64,000 nucleotides of DNA from NCBI RefSeq assembly GCF_001039355.2, contig NW_019776057.1, forward strand, positions 1-64,000, given 5' to 3'. The position numbers and the translations under genes were made by a program. The DNA is from Lingula anatina (taxonomy: Eukaryota; Brachiopoda; Lingulata; Lingulida; Lingulidae). Numbering within the stretch: the first letter of the stretch is position 1; the number at the start of each line of letters is the position of its first letter. The notes below the pieces were generated by a model. The model did not search any database. It saw only the letters and a program-made list of their open reading frames with translations, and was not told the origin of the DNA. Below are positions 62,194 through 64,000 of this stretch, in pieces.

Positions 62194-64000
62194 TAAAGGT
62201 AGGACATTAGTCACGTGATCGGACAGTTTGAATTGTCTTTCTCTTACGGCAGTTGTTTGAATTTCCTATAAAACCACAGTTTCATGACTTTGTTAATTCA
62301 ACTTCTCCAGTTGTAAAGTTTGAGGATAAAGACTCACATTGTTCTTTTCTTAAGATAGCAATTTTCATGAAGCGTTCAAATTCATACTCGAGGAATCCGT
62401 TTTGTGCCTTAGGCGCCTCTTTACACGTAACGTTTGCAGTGGGTGTGTGCTATGACAGATCATCTGACATTTATTAGGAAATGAATCAATTTAAAACAGG
62501 CTTTCATTTTAATTCAGAGCTGCATAATCACTTATAAATGATCGGTGCATGTTATATTAAGATTACATGTACTTTTTCTGATTTGCCTTACCCTACCGAT
62601 CAACTAAGCATCCAATTTGTACAGGACGTGTCGGTACGGCGCAATTACTGGTAATACAGAACAGGGACATATAATCAAGTGGCCATTGGTCGACATATGC
62701 GTATTTTTAAAAAGAGTACTAGAACACACAGGTATCTAAATTTTTCTTTTCAAAATTTCGTCGACGATCTCCTAACTTTGAGTGTGATAGTATTTTGTGA
62801 CTTTCTTACTAAATCCGGTGACAGTAGATGTCATGAGACTATGGTTGCCTCGAATGGTTAGTTCAAAATCTTAAAGCATGTGCATGCCCATGCATTACTC
62901 TCTTGGAAGAAAACGTGGTTGAGGAAAACTTAAGAAAAAGCGGTAACATACAAGAAGAAATAAATGATTGGGAACAGCCCTAATAAAATGATTTGTATTC
63001 CTAAGTTAGACATTTGTACTACAAAATGCAGCGTTTGGCCAATTTTTGGTCCTTAACAAGCCTACTATAATTCGTTCTACCAAATAAAGTGTTGTGTGCT
63101 TTGGCTATTTATTTGTTTGTTTCCGAATGATATTTCAACCGAGACATGTATAATTTAAACCCAAGCACTGCGTCTTTACATGTTTTGCGACGGCTTTTTA
63201 AGTAGGTAGTATACGTTTATGACACGTTCGCTTTCTAAAAATTTACCGCCGCTCTGAGCAGTGGGAATGGAGTCAAAAAAGACCTATACCTGCCTAAAAA
63301 AGAGAAGAAGCAAATAATATGAACTACCCATGCGAAGGCCCTTGCGGTTAGCTTGGGGAAAGTTAATGTCCATGGTTAATTTTTTGTTGACAAGGCCATG
63401 GCTGACTGGCCCTGCAGATCGTCCTGCAAAAAGTTTTTTTTTCCAGAATATACCAATAATACACTAAATAATAACTAGGATAATTAACTAAACCTCTCAC
63501 TCCCATACATGCACACATGCCTCTCACATTTGGAGCAACTACATAGTATTATCATTGTGACTTTGTCATTTCTATCAAGGTATAAAAATAAAAATGTAGT
63601 ATACTATCACTTTTTATAACCACTATTTACAAAAAGGTAGACAATAGGCTAATAAGTCTAAGATACAAGGCTTTTTTTGAGCAATAATAAAATTAATTTA
63701 TGAATATATAAAAATACTACTGTGAAGAAAAAAGAAACAAAGTGTAGACTTAATATAAATTACATTTATAATGGGCAAAAAGGGAAACCCCACATGTTCT
63801 AATTTTCGAAAATTAGCTTCAAGTTCTCCCATTTCTCTGTAATTTTTGGAATTTTTGGAATTTCTCTGTAATAATTGGAATACATGTCTATATCTTTATA
63901 TTATTTTATAAATGTTTTTGTGCTTTTCCAGTTTGGGATTTCCAATTTTGTCCTACAAAGGGTAATATATATTTTTAATTAAAAGGATAACAAGATATAT
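62194..64000 (+). other. Intron 1 of VWD copy E, to window end
   Basis: Matches parts of intron 1 in D (62240-62480 against 50630-50880) and in A (about 63190-63360 against 4090-4260). The last 600 bases are AT-rich with nothing recognisable. Confidence 0.5.

Noticed and set aside
1-64000. CRISPR arrays, operons, tRNA or rRNA genes
   Set aside because: No regularly spaced repeats, cloverleaf-like A/B boxes or rRNA-like sequence noticed; the DNA is eukaryotic with spliced genes.
1-64000. Endogenous retrovirus or other viral sequence
   Set aside because: All reverse-transcriptase pieces belong to non-LTR elements; no LTR pair, gag, protease or envelope-like frame was seen.

Overview
This is eukaryotic, AT-rich, intron-rich DNA from an invertebrate, probably a marine lophotrochozoan such as a mollusc. 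That placement is an inference from three things: spliced secreted proteins with VWD, fucolectin (F-type lectin) and PAN/Apple domains; several non-LTR retrotransposon and Tc1-like remnants; and simple repeats of AT, ATT, ATTT and CA type. No species can be named from the sequence alone. There is one 25-base N gap (44155-44179).

The backbone is a tandem array, all on the + strand, of one gene family that I call VWD copies A to E. Each intact copy has four exons. Exon 1 encodes a signal peptide and a short N-terminus. Exons 2 and 3 encode one von Willebrand factor type D-like domain, recognised by GDIRYMTCD near its start and ILGICGDWN near its end. A tiny exon 4 carries only one or two codons and the stop. 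Copies A (2420-7939) and D (49979-54377) are intact, about 274 aa each. Copy B (28905-33428) is cut inside exon 3 by an inserted retrotransposon block. Copy C (41121-42080) keeps only exons 3 and 4. Copy E (from 60419) runs off the window after exon 1. Copies A, B, D and E share the same core promoter: TATATAAG, then TCAGTT with its A 31 bp downstream, then the ATG 54 bp further on. Upstream and downstream spacers are also duplicated, so the basic unit is about 10.4 kb (D to E); the A-B and B-D intervals are longer because of insertions.

Between copies A and B lies an island of about 12 kb. It holds a complete four-exon secreted lectin gene (fucolectin domain plus PAN domain, 15544-17374), a decayed second lectin copy (21114-21660), an antisense LINE with a target-site duplication and an empty site in the paralogous segment (11841-14897), a decayed Tc1-like transposase (18220-19012), another antisense LINE fragment (19013-19870) and a possible NHL-repeat relic.

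The B-C interval contains a 5'-truncated LINE with an uninterrupted reverse transcriptase ORF (33797-36226), about 3 kb I cannot assign with long A runs, and a frameshifted 3' end of a second LINE (39480-39815). Because exon 2 of B and exon 3 of C have compatible phases, splicing across the block could still yield a complete VWD protein.

The duplicated units act as empty-site controls for each other. They expose two copies of a roughly 725 bp inverted-repeat element with 2-bp duplications, two copies of a roughly 220 bp foldback element, a 70 bp perfect palindrome unique to unit B, and a 1168 bp Tc1-like element in copy E with a partly inverted internal transposase segment.
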